A stretch of 64,000 bases of DNA from Sphingobacterium daejeonense (GCF_901472535.1 NZ_LR590470.1:558001-622000); one strand, 5' to 3'. Shown: positions 39,986 through 51,228, counted from the first letter of the stretch. Numbers and translations are program-made. Notes: a model not told the origin generated them from the letters alone.

Positions 39986-40056
39986 TTGCAGAAAACAATC
40001 AAAGTCATGTTGCGGTCAATTGTAAAAGCATGTCTTTCCATCTATTAGTTTTCTGC

Positions 40057-40064
40057 TACCTTTG
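40057..40064 (+). promoter_or_regulatory. Candidate -7 box before the gene at 40071
   Basis: TACCTTTG fits TAnnTTTG and lies 6 bp before the ATG, so transcripts would be nearly leaderless. The -33 region is only TTTC-like. Confidence 0.35.
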
Positions 40065-40070
40065 CAGCAT

Positions 40071-41051
40071 ATGGCAAATAAACTTTACAATCCATTTCTT
40101 GACTTTCAATTTGATAACAAAACTTGCTTTTTGTCAGGTAAGGCATTGAGCTCCGACGATGAAAAGATCCAGGTATTTCCATTGTGGATGATGCGCTCTT
40201 TTGATCTTGAGGATAAGCCTTTCAAGATGTTGGATGAAAGTATCGTAACCTATAAACAACTTCAATTGCCATGTTCTGCTGAAGTTGCAAATAAATTGGC
40301 CGAGGTGGAGGAAAAAGTAGAATTTGCTGTTCAAAATGGTTATAATGCTTTAAAGGAACTTGACCAATTGACCTTATTTCAATGGGTTGGAAAAATTTTA
40401 TATGGCGTCGTCTTCAATGAGATACAAGTAGGGATTAGGCAAGCATTCCTTTCTGGCGAACAATTGAATTTTTCTCAGGCATTGGTGCAAAAGTTCAAGA
40501 ATCTACATTTTATGCTACAGTCCTTGATCGTCCCGATGGAATTCGAAAATAAAAATCCATTTACCATAGCTGTTTTTCCAGTGGACAGTAGTCCTGAAAC
40601 ATTTATGTATCGAGATGAAATCAATACCTTGATTTTTTCAATCAGGATGAAGGATTTTGCCATTATTGCTACACTTCAGGATAATGGAGTACATGAAATA
40701 TACCATGATGAGGTTTTAGCTAAGGTTAAAGATAAAGTGTTGCACCCTATTCAGTTTGAGGAAATTTGTGCAAAGTATTTTTATTCTGCCTATCTCTTCA
40801 ATAGGCTGCCAGAATATACTTATATGGAAGTCCCTGAAAAAGTATTTGTAGAACCAATGCCCTTAAACGATTGGACTCTTAAGCCAATTTTTGATCAATG
40901 GACAGCAAAAACCTATGGACAGGTTCTGGAAAATTTTTGGAAGCCATGGGCTATACCTTGTTCGAGATCATCAAAGATCCTGAAAAACCCAATGACCTTT
41001 ATAACTGATCAAAACGGTGATTTTGTTTCAGAAGTAAATCTGCCAAAATAA
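40071..41051 (+). CDS. Conserved-looking hypothetical protein, no recognised domain
   Basis: A 326-residue soluble protein from the ATG at 40071 (MANKLYNPFLDFQFDNKTCF). The opening, with CFLSGK and an acidic loop, recalls proteins that begin with a small folded knob, but I see no catalytic motif, signal peptide or membrane helix. Near the C-terminus the frame looks out of register between about 40938 and 40990. There another frame reads MGYTLFEIIKDPEKP and then the original frame resumes MTFITDQNGDFVSEVNLPK, so two compensating single-base indels are likely (T5 and A5 runs). Function unknown. Confidence 0.7.
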   Translation: MANKLYNPFLDFQFDNKTCFLSGKALSSDDEKIQVFPLWMMRSFDLEDKPFKMLDESIVTYKQLQLPCSAEVANKLAEVEEKVEFAVQNGYNALKELDQLTLFQWVGKILYGVVFNEIQVGIRQAFLSGEQLNFSQALVQKFKNLHFMLQSLIVPMEFENKNPFTIAVFPVDSSPETFMYRDEINTLIFSIRMKDFAIIATLQDNGVHEIYHDEVLAKVKDKVLHPIQFEEICAKYFYSAYLFNRLPEYTYMEVPEKVFVEPMPLNDWTLKPIFDQWTAKTYGQVLENFWKPWAIPCSRSSKILKNPMTFITDQNGDFVSEVNLPK

Positions 41052-41104
41052 AAACATATTTATTTTAAAATCCGTAAATTTAAATTATTGATTGTTAGGT
41101 AGGT

Positions 41105-41533
41105 ATGAGATTCTTGATCATTATATTGCTATTGTTTATTTCGAGTTTTGGTTTGGCGCAATCTAAAAGCAACGTCGATACTACAATTGTTCGCGATGTT
41201 GATGTAGTGCCTCAATTCAGGGGAGGTCAAGCGGCATGGCAAAGTTTTTTACAAAAAACAATCGATATCAGGAATGCTATTGAGGATATGGATAGTACGC
41301 AATATGTTGATTTTGGTCTTCGTCAGACAGCTATATTGGAATTCACAGTATGTGAAGATGGTGAGGTCTGTGAGATAGATATCCTAAATGAATCTAAAAT
41401 TAGTCCAGCATTTGCTGAGGAAGCCGTACGCGTTATGAAACGCTCCCCAAAATGGAAACCAGCAATGAAAAATAACAAAGCCGTTCGCACCAGATTTCGT
41501 CAACCGATTACTGCAATCCTAGACCAGTTCTAA
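41105..41533 (+). CDS. Secreted protein with TonB C-terminal-like domain
   Basis: 142 residues. A signal peptide (MRFLIIILLLFISSFGLAQ) is followed by VVPQFRGGQAAWQSFLQ and then ILEFTVCEDGEVCEIDILNE, SPAFAEEAVRVMKRSPKWKP and VRTRFRQPITAIL, which match the TonB C-terminal fold found in Bacteroidota. It lacks the proline-rich spanning region and a membrane anchor once the signal is removed, so it is unlikely to act as a classical energy transducer. Two Cys within the domain (CEDGEVC) may form a disulfide. Confidence 0.75.
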   Translation: MRFLIIILLLFISSFGLAQSKSNVDTTIVRDVDVVPQFRGGQAAWQSFLQKTIDIRNAIEDMDSTQYVDFGLRQTAILEFTVCEDGEVCEIDILNESKISPAFAEEAVRVMKRSPKWKPAMKNNKAVRTRFRQPITAILDQF

Positions 41534-41724
41534 CGTATTTTTCAAATTTCTTTATTTCATTTAAAGCTATTAAAGCTGAAGTTGTATCAGTTCTAATACA
41601 TTGTCCAAAGTATTGGAATGTTTACTTATTTTAGGACGGAATTTAACCTAATAAGAAGGAAAAACTAATTTTTGAGATGCATCTTCCCCTAATATCTATT
41701 TAGGGTTAGATAGTTTTAATTAAA

Positions 41725-44157
41725 ATGCTAATGAAAATCAGAAAAAAAGCAAACCAAAACTTTTTGAAAGCAGGCTTACTTGTAGCTTTCTTAGCAAGTT
41801 CAGGACTAACCTATGCACAACAAGGTATCAACTACCAATTACCCCCACAATCAATTGTCGATTTAATTGATGCGCCACAAATACCAGTTGAGGTGTTTAG
41901 TCCGGATGGTAAATATATGTTGGTATTGGATGTTCCAGGATTTGAAACTATCGTCCAAGCCTCTCAACCCGTAGTAGGGGTAGCTGGGTTGAGGATAAAT
42001 CCTGTCAACAATACAACCGTTTCTGCAACATTAGGAACTTATAAGGGCGTAAAAGTACGTGACCTTTCAAAAGGAACTGAATATACGCTAAGTGGACTGC
42101 CTCAAGATGTTCAGATTTCTGATGTAAAATGGTCGTCCAAGCCTGGCTTATTTGCTTTCTTGAACAAATCACTTCAGGACACAGAACTATGGATTGGAGA
42201 TTTAAACAATAAATCGGTAAGGAAAGTTCTGAGCAAAGTAAATGATACTTATGGTGGTACTTTCCAATGGAATACAGATGGAACTGCTATATTAGCTAAG
42301 CAAGTTATATCATCAAGAGGAAATGTACCTGTGGAAAACCCTGTTCCAACAGGGCCAATTGTACAGGAAAATTTAGGCGGTATAACTCCTTCAAGAACCT
42401 ACCAATATCTTCTGGAAAATGCTTATGATGAAAGTCTCATGGATTATTATCTTTCTGCTGAGCTTGTTCAAGTGGATATTCAAGGTAGCAGCAAGCCTTT
42501 AGGCATTCAGGGGATATTTAAATCAGTTTCGTTTTCTCCTGATGGAAAATACATATTGACTGAAAAGGTTGTAAAACCGTATTCTTATCTTGTTCCTATC
42601 TATTTATTTCCATCTGAAGTGTCTGTGTATGCATCTGCAGGAACAAAAGTTAAGGATATTTATACCATTCCTTTGGGTGATAAATTGCCTATTAGTTTTG
42701 ATGCAGTGATTGAAGGGCCTAGAGATTTTGAATGGCGTAAGGATAAAGATGCAACATTAGTTTACGTGGAAGCTTTAGACAAAGGCAACCCAAATACTGC
42801 CTCTGAGATTAGAGATGAAGTTTTCGAATTTGAAGCCCCATTTGATCTATCAACTGCAAAGAAAATATATTCTGGCACTTATCGTGTGAGAAATATTCAA
42901 TGGGGAGAAGATGCAGCAATAATTTCTGAAAATTGGCGGAAAGATAGGTCTTCCAAATTGACTCTTTTAAACCCTAAAAACAATCAGGTCGTTAAGGTAT
43001 TGTCGACTCGGAAATCAGAAGATACCTATACTGATCCAGGTTACTTTATCAGAAATCCGAAAGGAATGTTATTAACGGATGGAAAGGGCTCCTTATTTAC
43101 TCAAGGATTAGGAGCATCACCGGAAGGGGACCGTCCTTTTGTGATGAAATGGAATGTTGTAAATGGTAAACAGGATACGCTGTACAAGTCAAAACGTGGA
43201 TTCTATGAAGAACCGGTTTTCTTCAATAATTCAGGGGTAGTATATGTATCTAGAGAATCTGCGAAAGAGGCTCCAAATGTATATTCCATTAATTTGAAAA
43301 ATAAAAAAGAAGAAAAAATAACAAACTTTGTTGACCCTTATCCAAGTATCGCCAATGTCCAAAAAACCCTGTTGTCTTATCCAAGAAAAGATGGATTAAA
43401 TCTTTCAGGTGTTTTGTATGTGCCTGCAGATTTCAAAAAAGGAGATGCTCCATTACCAGTTTTGGTATGGGCTTATCCACGAGAGTTCAAGACCAAAGAG
43501 GCAGCAGGACAAGTTAAAGGTTCTCCGAACAGATTCCCAAGATTAGCATTTAGATCGCCAGTGTTCTGGGTTACTCAGGGCTACGCAGTAATCGATCAAG
43601 CAGATATGCCAATCGTAGGTGAAGGGACTTCGGAGCCAAATGATACATTTGTTGAACAGATAAAGGATAATGCAAGTGCATTGATTGATTATGTTGTAGA
43701 TATGGGGGTTGCAGATAGAAATAGGATTGGAGTTGGAGGTCACTCTTATGGTGCCTTTATGACCGCAAATTTATTGGCTCATACAGACCTATTTGCTGCT
43801 GGAATTGCAAGAAGTGGAGCATATAACAGAACATTGACTCCTTTTGGATTCCAAGGTGAAGCTAGAACGTACTGGCAGGCGAAAGATACTTATGATGCGA
43901 TGTCACCTTTCACTTATGCTCATCAAATCAAGAGACCATTATTGTTGACTCATGGTATGGACGATGAAAACTCTGGTACATTTCCTATTCAGAGCGAACG
44001 TTTATATGCCGCAATAAAAGGACATGGAGGAATTGTGAGGTTAGTAATGTTGCCAAAAGAGTTTCATGGGTATAGAAGTAGGGAAGGGGTGTTACATACA
44101 TTTTGGGAACAGCACCAATGGCTGGAAAAATATGTGAAAAACAGAAAACAAGATTAA
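41725..44157 (+). CDS. S9-family prolyl oligopeptidase-like serine peptidase
   Basis: 810 residues, intact. A signal peptide (LLVAFLASSGLTYAQQ) shows it is exported, probably to the periplasm. The N-terminal two thirds carry beta-propeller-like repeats (SFSPDGKYILTEKVVKPY, DVKWSSKPGLFAFL). The C-terminal alpha/beta-hydrolase domain has the nucleophile in RIGVGGHSYGAFMTANLL (Ser about 671), the Asp in LLLTHGMDDENSG and the His in LPKEFHGYRSREG. It resembles peptidases of the DPP4/acylaminoacyl-peptidase group; the cleavage preference is unknown. The alternative start at 41731 removes two residues. A hairpin CCCTAA/TTAGGG sits in the leader near 41686-41706. Confidence 0.92.
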   Translation: MLMKIRKKANQNFLKAGLLVAFLASSGLTYAQQGINYQLPPQSIVDLIDAPQIPVEVFSPDGKYMLVLDVPGFETIVQASQPVVGVAGLRINPVNNTTVSATLGTYKGVKVRDLSKGTEYTLSGLPQDVQISDVKWSSKPGLFAFLNKSLQDTELWIGDLNNKSVRKVLSKVNDTYGGTFQWNTDGTAILAKQVISSRGNVPVENPVPTGPIVQENLGGITPSRTYQYLLENAYDESLMDYYLSAELVQVDIQGSSKPLGIQGIFKSVSFSPDGKYILTEKVVKPYSYLVPIYLFPSEVSVYASAGTKVKDIYTIPLGDKLPISFDAVIEGPRDFEWRKDKDATLVYVEALDKGNPNTASEIRDEVFEFEAPFDLSTAKKIYSGTYRVRNIQWGEDAAIISENWRKDRSSKLTLLNPKNNQVVKVLSTRKSEDTYTDPGYFIRNPKGMLLTDGKGSLFTQGLGASPEGDRPFVMKWNVVNGKQDTLYKSKRGFYEEPVFFNNSGVVYVSRESAKEAPNVYSINLKNKKEEKITNFVDPYPSIANVQKTLLSYPRKDGLNLSGVLYVPADFKKGDAPLPVLVWAYPREFKTKEAAGQVKGSPNRFPRLAFRSPVFWVTQGYAVIDQADMPIVGEGTSEPNDTFVEQIKDNASALIDYVVDMGVADRNRIGVGGHSYGAFMTANLLAHTDLFAAGIARSGAYNRTLTPFGFQGEARTYWQAKDTYDAMSPFTYAHQIKRPLLLTHGMDDENSGTFPIQSERLYAAIKGHGGIVRLVMLPKEFHGYRSREGVLHTFWEQHQWLEKYVKNRKQD

Positions 44158-44162
44158 TAAAG

Positions 44163-44192
44163 AAGGGAGCTCATCAAGCTCCCTTTTATTAT
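44163..44192. terminator. Bidirectional terminator between the S9 peptidase and uvrA
   Basis: A 9-bp perfect stem AAGGGAGCT/AGCTCCCTT with a CATCA loop and a T-rich downstream tract on the plus strand. It separates convergent genes and overlaps the uvrA stop. Confidence 0.85.
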
Positions 44193-47038
44193 TTATTATA
44201 ATTCATTTCAATTTTTAAGAACCTTCCAGTTTCAGAATTCTTCTGTTTGATAAGGTCTTCAGGAGTTCCTTGGAAAAGTAATTTTCCTCCGTTTTTTCCG
44301 CCCTCCGGACCCATGTCGATTACCCAGTCTGCAGCTTTGATGACATCGAGATTGTGCTCGATTATCAATACCGTGTTCCCACGGTCTACTAATCTGTTGA
44401 TAACTCCTAAAAGAACGTTAACATCCTCAAAGTGCAATCCTGTAGTGGGTTCATCCAAGATATAGAAAGTTTTTCCAGTGTCTTTCTTGGAAAGTTCCGT
44501 TGCCAACTTGACACGCTGAGCCTCTCCTCCTGATAAAGTTGTTGAGGATTGACCTAACGTAATATAACCCAACCCGACATCTTGAAGGGTCTTGATTTTT
44601 CTATAAATTGACGGTATATTTTCAAAGAAAGTCACAGCCTCATCAATACTCATATCCAATACATCCGAAATGGACTTTCCACGGTATCGAACCTCTAAAG
44701 TCTCTCGGTTATAGCGTTTTCCATTGCAGGTTTCACAAGGAACCTGAACGTCAGGAAGAAAATTCATTTCGATAATCTTCATCCCTGCGCCTTGACAGGT
44801 TTCACATCTACCACCTTTTACATTGAAAGAGAACCGACCAGGTTTATATCCGCGAATCTTTGACTCCGGCAATTGAACATATAAAGCTCGGATGTCAGAA
44901 AAAACACCAGTGTAAGTCGACGGATTCGATCGTGGCGTTCTTCCGATCGGAGATTGATCGATTTCAATTACTTTGTCGATGTTCTCCAAACCTTCAATTT
45001 TACTATAAGGCAGTGGCTTTGCCTTAGCCCTAAAGAAATGGTGGTTTAAAATGGGGTAGAGCGTATTGGTAATTAAGCTAGACTTACCTGAGCCCGAAAC
45101 ACCCGTTACAAGAACTAGTTCGCCCAATGGTATATCAATGCTTACGTTCTTTAAGTTGTGACCCTGGGCACCTTTTAATGATAGTGTATGGCCATTTCCT
45201 TTTCTTCTTTCTGCTGGTATTTGAATTTCTTTGGTTCCGTTCAGATAATCTGTGGTCAACGTGTTTTCCTTCATCAGTTGTTTCGGTGTGCCCTGTGCAA
45301 CCACTCTTCCACCATGAACCCCAGCTGCAGGACCCATATCAATAACATAATCCGAACTTAAGATCATGTCCTTGTCATGCTCGACAACAAGAATCGAATT
45401 ACCAATGTCTCTAAGGTTCTTCAATGCATTGATCAATCTTTCATTGTCGCGTTGATGAAGTCCAATGCTCGGCTCATCTAAAATATATAGAACATTCACT
45501 AATTGTGAGCCAATCTGAGTAGCCAATCGGATCCTTTGAGCTTCACCGCCCGAAAGACTTTTTGAACTACGGTTCAGCGTCAAATAATTTAAACCAACAT
45601 CAAGTAAGAAGCCAATCCGGGTTTTTATTTCCTTTATGATTTCTGTCGCTATGATGTTCTGTCTTTCAGTAAGTCGTGTTTCAATGCCTTCAAACCATTC
45701 ATTCAAAGCTACAATGTCCAACTCTGCAAGTTCAGAGATATTTTTGTTATCAACCTTGATATGCAAGGATTCCTTTTTCAATCTTGCACCATGGCATTCT
45801 GGACATACTACCTGAGTGCGGAATTCTTCCAATCCTTGGGATTCATCGCTGTACTTGGCATTGTTTTCCTCAAGCATCTTGAAGATTCCTGAAAATTGAA
45901 CCTTATATTCTCGGGCACCATAAGAACCATAAGAAACTGTAAGTGAAATTGGCTCTTCTTCACCAAATAGAAGGTTGTCAATTAAATCCTCAGAAATTTT
46001 ATCAATGGACGTCGTAAGTGATATTTCATACTTTTTAGCCACTGCTTTCAATACCGCAAAATTCCAAGAATCTTTGACAGGTCCTAAAGGAACAATAGCA
46101 CCCTTCTGAATACTCAATGTACGGTCAGGGATGACTATTTTTTTATCTATTTCATAAATATACCCTAATCCATCACATCTCGGGCAAGCACCATAGGGAG
46201 AATTGAACGAAAATGTATTGGGTTGCGGTTCATCATATGAAATGCCAGATTCCGCATCCATAAGATATCTACTGAAGAACTGTTCCTTATTATCTTTACT
46301 TGAAATCTTGATAATTCCTTTGGCAGTCTTTAATGCTTGAACAATGGATGTAAACAATCTTTTACGACCTTCTTTTTCAACGATAACTCGATCAACGACA
46401 ATTTCAATATCATGAATCTTATATCTGTTAACTTGCATTTTTGGAACGATATCCAAGATTTCTCCATCTACTCTTACTTTGGTGTAACCTTGTTTCCTGA
46501 TTTGCTCAAAAAGCTCACGATAATGTCCTTTACGACCTTTCACAACTGGGGCAAGGATATAAATCCCTTCACCATTGAATTCTTTAAGAATTCGGTCAGT
46601 AATCTCATCGTCTGACATACGTTCCATTCTTTTTCCAGTGACATAGGAATATGCCTCTCCAATTCTAGCGTAAAGTAGACGTAAGAAGTCATATATTTCT
46701 GTTATGGTGCCAACTGTTGATCTTGGGTTTTTGGAAGTCGTTTTCTGTTCAATTGAGATAACTGGACTCAATCCCGAAATCTTATCAACATCCGGTCGCT
46801 CCATGCCACCCAAAAACTGACGGCTATAGGCAGAGAATGTTTCCATATATCTTCTTTGTCCTTCAGCATAAATGGTGTCGAATGCCAATGATGACTTTCC
46901 GCTACCACTTAAACCAGTGATAACGACAAGTTGGTTTCTAGGAAATGATACATCTATATTCTTAAGGTTGTGCACCCGTGCGCCAAATACTTCTAACTCG
47001 CTTTGATCTCCAAGGTCTACTGCTTTTCTTACGGCCAT
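44189..47038 (-). CDS. uvrA: Excinuclease ABC subunit A
   Basis: Damage-recognition ATPase of nucleotide excision repair. The 949-residue frame is intact. Two ABC modules are present: Walker A GLSGSGKSSLAFDTIYAEGQ (about 39-58) and GVSGSGKSSLITNTLYPIL (about 650), with signatures LSGGEAQRIRLATQIG and LSGGEAQRVKLATELS. Zinc-finger cysteines are in ACPRCDGLGY and in RCETCQGAGMK..CETCNGKRYN, so the usual zinc sites are complete. It is transcribed convergently with the S9 peptidase and has a candidate -7 box upstream. Confidence 0.98.
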   Translation of the reverse strand: MAVRKAVDLGDQSELEVFGARVHNLKNIDVSFPRNQLVVITGLSGSGKSSLAFDTIYAEGQRRYMETFSAYSRQFLGGMERPDVDKISGLSPVISIEQKTTSKNPRSTVGTITEIYDFLRLLYARIGEAYSYVTGKRMERMSDDEITDRILKEFNGEGIYILAPVVKGRKGHYRELFEQIRKQGYTKVRVDGEILDIVPKMQVNRYKIHDIEIVVDRVIVEKEGRKRLFTSIVQALKTAKGIIKISSKDNKEQFFSRYLMDAESGISYDEPQPNTFSFNSPYGACPRCDGLGYIYEIDKKIVIPDRTLSIQKGAIVPLGPVKDSWNFAVLKAVAKKYEISLTTSIDKISEDLIDNLLFGEEEPISLTVSYGSYGAREYKVQFSGIFKMLEENNAKYSDESQGLEEFRTQVVCPECHGARLKKESLHIKVDNKNISELAELDIVALNEWFEGIETRLTERQNIIATEIIKEIKTRIGFLLDVGLNYLTLNRSSKSLSGGEAQRIRLATQIGSQLVNVLYILDEPSIGLHQRDNERLINALKNLRDIGNSILVVEHDKDMILSSDYVIDMGPAAGVHGGRVVAQGTPKQLMKENTLTTDYLNGTKEIQIPAERRKGNGHTLSLKGAQGHNLKNVSIDIPLGELVLVTGVSGSGKSSLITNTLYPILNHHFFRAKAKPLPYSKIEGLENIDKVIEIDQSPIGRTPRSNPSTYTGVFSDIRALYVQLPESKIRGYKPGRFSFNVKGGRCETCQGAGMKIIEMNFLPDVQVPCETCNGKRYNRETLEVRYRGKSISDVLDMSIDEAVTFFENIPSIYRKIKTLQDVGLGYITLGQSSTTLSGGEAQRVKLATELSKKDTGKTFYILDEPTTGLHFEDVNVLLGVINRLVDRGNTVLIIEHNLDVIKAADWVIDMGPEGGKNGGKLLFQGTPEDLIKQKNSETGRFLKIEMNYNK

Positions 47039-47061
47039 TAATCTATCCTTTTAGCAAAATG

Positions 47062-47069
47062 CAAAGTTA
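47062..47069 (-). promoter_or_regulatory. Candidate -7 box of uvrA
   Basis: TAACTTTG on the minus strand, 23 bp before the uvrA ATG, fits TAnnTTTG. I see no matching -33 element. Confidence 0.3.
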
Positions 47070-47167
47070 CAGATTTTTAGGCTCAGATTTTTAAGTTCCT
47101 GAACTCTAATCTTGTATTAGGCAGGATAATTGAAAAGTATTACCTTTAAATAACAAATAATCACATT

Positions 47168-48205
47168 TTGAAGAAGCTAGACGTAAATAAAACCGAAAGA
47201 GAAATTATAGAACAGGCATTGGGACATTGGGAATCGGAACAGCTATTGACCAAGGAAAAATCTGATGAATTAAAAGAAAACTTAGATGATAAAGGTTTTG
47301 AATGGGGAATGCTAGCACGATATGCTTTCTGGATCGCTTTGGCATCATTGATTTTCTCCGTGGTTTCTTTGTTTTCAGATAGTTACCTTTCAGATCTCGT
47401 CGAAAAATTTTACGAAACTCCAAACGTGGTTTTTTGTTTAGGATTTGCAGGCTTAGCAATATTATTTTACCTATTAGGGTTTCGGAATAAAGCTAAAAAC
47501 CCAGACAAAAACTTTTCCAATGAAACCTTGATGTTGGCAGGCGCCTTTTCAACTGCTGCAAGTATCGGCTTCCTAGGGCAAGTGCTCGATCGAAATGAAA
47601 ACCATTTCACTTTATTGTTCTTATTGTCGATTATCATTTATGCTGTGTTATCCATTAAGCTATCTTCAAAATTATTGTGGGTATTTACATTAGTGGCATT
47701 AGGAATCTGGTTTGCCACAGAAACAGCTTATCATAGTAATTGGGGTTTTAAATTCTGGGGTATGAATTATCCCCTTAGGTTTACCATATTTGGACTATTA
47801 TTGACTGGATTTGCAATTTTTATCCAACCAAGAATTAAGTCATTATCTATTTTCCAATCCACGTCATATGTAGTTGGGTTGTTATATACCATGATCGCGC
47901 TGTGGATGCTTTCTATTTTTGGAAATTATAGCGATTTCGATAAATGGTCGAGTGTTCGACAATACGAAATTTTCTACTGGGGATTGTTGGGAATCGGTAT
48001 CTCTTTGGGGCTGGCGATTTATGGAATGAAAACTAAAGACCATGTGTCAAGAGACATTGGTTTTGTATTCTTTATTCTAAACTTGTACACCCGATTTGTA
48101 GAGTATTTATGGGATAATATGAATAGGACTATTTTCTTCCTTTTAATTGCCATATCTTTCTGGTTTGTAGGACGCTGGGCAGAAAGTATATGGAAGAAAA
48201 AATAA
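47168..48205 (+). CDS. DUF2157-type multi-pass membrane protein
   Basis: 345 residues. A hydrophilic N-terminus (EREIIEQALGHWESEQLLTK then EKSDELKENLDDKGF) precedes about nine hydrophobic helices, as in DUF2157 proteins whose cytosolic N-terminal helical domain precedes a membrane domain. The start is TTG at 47168 (reading KKLDVNKTE); no ATG is suitably placed upstream. Function unknown. It ends 7 bp before the convergent YdcF-like gene. Confidence 0.75.
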   Translation: MKKLDVNKTEREIIEQALGHWESEQLLTKEKSDELKENLDDKGFEWGMLARYAFWIALASLIFSVVSLFSDSYLSDLVEKFYETPNVVFCLGFAGLAILFYLLGFRNKAKNPDKNFSNETLMLAGAFSTAASIGFLGQVLDRNENHFTLLFLLSIIIYAVLSIKLSSKLLWVFTLVALGIWFATETAYHSNWGFKFWGMNYPLRFTIFGLLLTGFAIFIQPRIKSLSIFQSTSYVVGLLYTMIALWMLSIFGNYSDFDKWSSVRQYEIFYWGLLGIGISLGLAIYGMKTKDHVSRDIGFVFFILNLYTRFVEYLWDNMNRTIFFLLIAISFWFVGRWAESIWKKK

Positions 48206-48212
48206 ATGCTTA

Positions 48213-48710
48213 TCAATATTTAATACCATGTTCCTTTAAGAAATATACGGCATTTTTCTCATGTTCCTTCAATGGTTTTAGTTCTTCTTCCGTCAAAGAG
48301 GAAGCAACGGAAGCATAAAACTTTTTTATTTTTGGGATGATCTTTTCTGCAATTAATTTTACCCTTTCGATATGAAATTCGGAAGTAATGATTATCAACA
48401 GATCAGGATTATATTTCTCTAAAAAGGATTTTGACATCGAGAAATCTTGGACCGTATTAGTAGATGCTATTCCTTTTAAAAACCTTTCTTTTGGAATCCC
48501 TTTCAAGATCAGGAATTCTTGTGCATAATAGTAGTGTGGTTTTGAAGTATTATTGAAATGCTCTCCTTTTCCTCCAGTACATATAATTTTCGCTGTGCTG
48601 TAACAGGTAGCCAAATCAAATGCTCTGTATAATCTATCGATAGCAATAGGAGATAGTTGTCCGTTGTCATCGTTTGGTGCTCCAAGCACCATAATTAATT
48701 TATTCATCAA
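48213..48710 (-). CDS. YdcF/DUF218-family (ElyC/SanA-like) protein
   Basis: An intact 165-residue single DUF218 domain: LIMVLGAPNDDNGQLSPIAI, then IICTGGKGEHF, IPKERFLKGIASTNTVQDF and LLIIITSEFHIERVKLIAE, in the canonical order (compare the larger YdcF gene at 32106-33352). It has no signal peptide or membrane helix, so it is cytoplasmic, unlike most SanA/ElyC proteins. The enzymatic role is unknown. Confidence 0.85.
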   Translation of the reverse strand: MMNKLIMVLGAPNDDNGQLSPIAIDRLYRAFDLATCYSTAKIICTGGKGEHFNNTSKPHYYYAQEFLILKGIPKERFLKGIASTNTVQDFSMSKSFLEKYNPDLLIIITSEFHIERVKLIAEKIIPKIKKFYASVASSLTEEELKPLKEHEKNAVYFLKEHGIKY

Positions 48711-48837
48711 TAATCAAATCTATAATTTTGGAATTGTCGATGTAATATAGTTTAATTATTAATAATATTAATAAAAAATATTAATCAAAAGTATAAAAAA
48801 TAATGATTAAAAAATTGATTATCAATCATTGATATCC

Positions 48838-48865
48838 AAAAAAGGCTACCCGGTAAGGTAGCCTT
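48838..48865 (-). terminator. Terminator after the first lpdA
   Basis: A 9-bp perfect stem AAGGCTACC/GGTAGCCTT with a 6-nt loop and a T6 run on the minus strand, 23 bp past the lpdA stop. Confidence 0.8.
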
Positions 48866-48887
48866 ATATAATTGAATTGATTTTTTC

Positions 48888-50292
<1,405 letters not shown>

Positions 50293-50469
50293 TTATGTTT
50301 GCAAAATACAATTCATCAAAAATACACATTTTTTATTTAGTCAGGTCATATCTTTTCGGCAAGAAAGTCATTTTTATGCCCTATATGTCATATCGAGGTC
50401 ACTTCCCACTTGGGCATTTCCTTTACATAAAGGTTTTCCTTTTCTTTGCGCTGACTAATAGTAATTTAT

Positions 50470-50767
50470 ATGTTAAGAATATTTCAGCAAGTTGCCCTAT
50501 GGGAGGCAATCTCTACCGTTTTGTTGTTTTTTGTCGCTATGCCTTTAAAGTATTTTGGTGGAATCCCCGAAGCTGTACGCGTAGCAGGGTCAATCCATGG
50601 ATTTCTAGTGGTCCTATTCGTTGTCCTTTTAATAGCATGTTGGCAAACTTATAACTGGAAATTTGGTCGAGTTGTGAAATATTTTGTCCCTGAGCTTGAT
50701 CCCAATAGTTTCTTTTTGGGTAGAAAAAGATCTTAAAAAAGAAATTAACGCTCAAAGAACAGCCTAA
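50470..50767 (+). CDS. DUF3817 small membrane protein, frameshift near the end
   Basis: About 99 residues with three membrane helices: LWEAISTVLLFFVAMPLKYFG, then GSIHGFLVVLFVVLLIACWQ and, after a frame change in the T run near 50682, LSLSLIPIVSFWVEKDLKKE. The conserved IHG-F pattern in the second helix and the C-terminal FWVEKDLKK fit DUF3817. The raw frame ends RKRS at 50736; the reconstructed one ends NAQRTA at 50767 and overlaps the convergent thioesterase stop by 4 bp. Function unknown. Confidence 0.75.
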
Positions 50768-51171
50768 TCCCTCTTGTTGATATTGGGCTCAATCCCCATA
50801 TAGGCATACGTAATTTCTGTTTTGCCATGTGGGGTTGGGGTACCGTCTTTGTCTAAATTGACAAAAACTAACTTATCAATCGATAGAATAACCATCCTGG
50901 TGATTTTATTCCTCACAACACATCTCATGGTCAAGGAGGTCCGCCCAAAGTTAGTGGCCTCAATACCGAGCTCAATAATATCCCCTTGCTTTGCAGAGCT
51001 GACGAAATTTATTTCTGAAATGTATTTTGTAACTACATGAGGATTCCCGAGTTGTACAATAGCATAGATAACTGCTTCTTCATCTATCCATCTTAGTAAT
51101 GTTCCTCCAAATAAAGAACCATTAGGGTTTAGGTCTTCGGGTTTGACCCATTTTCGAGTATAAAAGTTCAT
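50764..51171 (-). CDS. Hotdog-fold acyl-CoA thioesterase (YciA/BFIT type)
   Basis: A 135-residue single hotdog domain. The N-terminal NPNGSLFGGTLLRWIDEEAV is the usual active-site helix of cytosolic acyl-CoA thioesterases; EINFVSSAKQGDIIELGIEA and MRCVVRNKITRMVILSIDKL follow in order. It hydrolyses acyl-CoA to acid and CoA; chain-length preference is unknown. Intact. Confidence 0.87.
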   Translation of the reverse strand: MNFYTRKWVKPEDLNPNGSLFGGTLLRWIDEEAVIYAIVQLGNPHVVTKYISEINFVSSAKQGDIIELGIEATNFGRTSLTMRCVVRNKITRMVILSIDKLVFVNLDKDGTPTPHGKTEITYAYMGIEPNINKRD

Positions 51172-51228
51172 AATACAAAATATGAAAATCTGACGATAAG
51201 TATCAAGAAAAAACGGGAAGAAGAAATA

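Noticed and set aside
45127..45345. Plus-strand frame opposite uvrA
   Set aside because: Shadow of the well-conserved uvrA coding strand.
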